The notes under the pieces are model-generated. The model searched no databases, was not told the DNA's origin, and saw only the letters and a list, made by a program, of their open reading frames with translations. From contig NZ_CP122539.1 of the NCBI RefSeq assembly GCF_029853675.1, forward strand, positions 3,243,001-3,307,000: a stretch of 64,000 nt of DNA. Direction: 5' to 3'. Positions 63,692-64,000 of the stretch are shown piece after piece (positions within the stretch are counted from its first letter, which is position 1; each line of letters starts with the position of its first letter). Origin of the DNA: Tenacibaculum tangerinum. Its GTDB lineage: Bacteria; Bacteroidota; Bacteroidia; Flavobacteriales; Flavobacteriaceae. A program made the position numbers and the translations under genes.

Positions 63692-64000
63692 TTTTTAAAG
63701 GAATTTTTAAATCAACCATAAATAAATTTTCTTTTGATGTTACGATAAGATTCGACTTTTTGTTGTATAGCATTTCTAATCGTTTTTGAATGTTTTCAAG
63801 ACCAATACCTTTTCTTTTAGTGGTGGTTTTATTGGAGTTGTTTTCTATATAAAAATGCAATTCCTTGCTGGTTGTTTTGAGGTGAATGCTAATATTCATT
63901 ACGCCATTAATTGGAGTTCCATGTTTAAACGCATTTTCAACAAAAGGAAGTAAAAGCATAGGAGGAATCTGAACAGTTTCGTTATACAAATCTTTTTGAA
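63684..64000 (-). CDS. LytS-type sensor histidine kinase, C-terminal part
   Basis: The frame is open to the right edge and beyond, so only the ATPase end is seen. It holds QIPPMLLLPFVENAFKHG (N box) and KGIGLENIQKRLEMLY (G box), typical of the HisKA_7TM/LytS group that pairs with LytTR regulators. The apparent start at 63989 is an internal TTG. The N-terminal sensing and phosphoacceptor parts lie outside the window. Confidence 0.9.
   Translation of the reverse strand, partial: QKDLYNETVQIPPMLLLPFVENAFKHGTPINGVMNISIHLKTTSKELHFYIENNSNKTTTKRKGIGLENIQKRLEMLYNKKSNLIVTSKENLFMVDLKIPLKND

Overview
The window reads as chromosomal DNA of a marine-type member of the Flavobacteriaceae (Bacteroidota), close in flavour to Tenacibaculum or Polaribacter; the genus is inference. 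Support comes from the A+T-rich base composition, a short primary sigma factor of the Bacteroidota type (about 287 aa), many promoters of the Bacteroidota form (TTTG, about 19 bp, TAnnTTTG), a PorT-like type IX secretion protein beside ubiE/menG, mevalonate-pathway kinase and decarboxylase genes, and numerous SusD-free outer-membrane barrels and lipoproteins typical of the group. No prophage, insertion sequence, CRISPR array or rRNA gene was seen.

Layout. 1-4.2 kb: tryptophan genes trpE-G-D-C on the minus strand, led by a 17-residue leader peptide with three consecutive Trp codons and an attenuator hairpin; short dispersed repeats sit in the gaps between the genes. 4.4-12.9 kb: asnB, a zinc-metalloprotease-like lipoprotein, a DoxX-like membrane protein, a 950-bp gene-free stretch, gyrB and a DUF6588 barrel. 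13.2-23.1 kb: the accessory highlight, an NAD+/ADP-ribose island: nadV; an unstudied P-loop NTPase/arrestin-like pair; then a tightly overlapping run prs, DUF4291, DraG-like hydrolase, MacroD-like protein, second macro protein, kptA, sir2 (frameshifted) and a PPP-family phosphatase, with an NrtR-type Nudix repressor upstream. One palindrome architecture (TTGCGT, 7 bp, ACGCAA) overlaps the -7 boxes of nadV and prs, and a weaker form overlaps that of nrtR, so the island looks like one NrtR regulon: NAD+ consumers (Sir2, KptA) release nicotinamide and ADP-ribose derivatives, macro/DraG enzymes process the ADP-ribose side, and NadV plus Prs recycle nicotinamide to NMN.

23.2-27.8 kb: a SigZ-like ECF sigma factor next to an 11-cysteine, 32-residue metallothionein-like protein, then a four-gene operon (M28 peptidase, small membrane protein, DoxX protein, amidohydrolase). 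27.9-41 kb: a DUF3857/transglutaminase-like protein, a barrel/TPR pair, ftsE, mdh, rpe and the primary sigma factor. 41-48 kb: an ECF sigma factor with a 66-aa partner and a mechanosensitive channel, two tandem candidate small RNAs sharing a 17-nt core, porT, menG, a NifU-type protein, an OmpP1/FadL barrel, and a WGWN-repeat lipoprotein. 48.3-50.5 kb: proS, two identical tRNA-Glu genes and rpsT. 50.6-57.7 kb: cell-shape genes purH-mreB-mreC-mreD-mrdA-rodA, where mrdA (PBP2) is split by a one-base homopolymer shift. 57.8-64 kb: a newly seen 41-codon ORF, a GAF protein, an rRNA pseudouridine synthase, a UbiA prenyltransferase, mevalonate-kinase-like and diphosphomevalonate decarboxylase genes, a YwqK-like repeat protein, and a LytTR response regulator with its sensor kinase running off the right edge.
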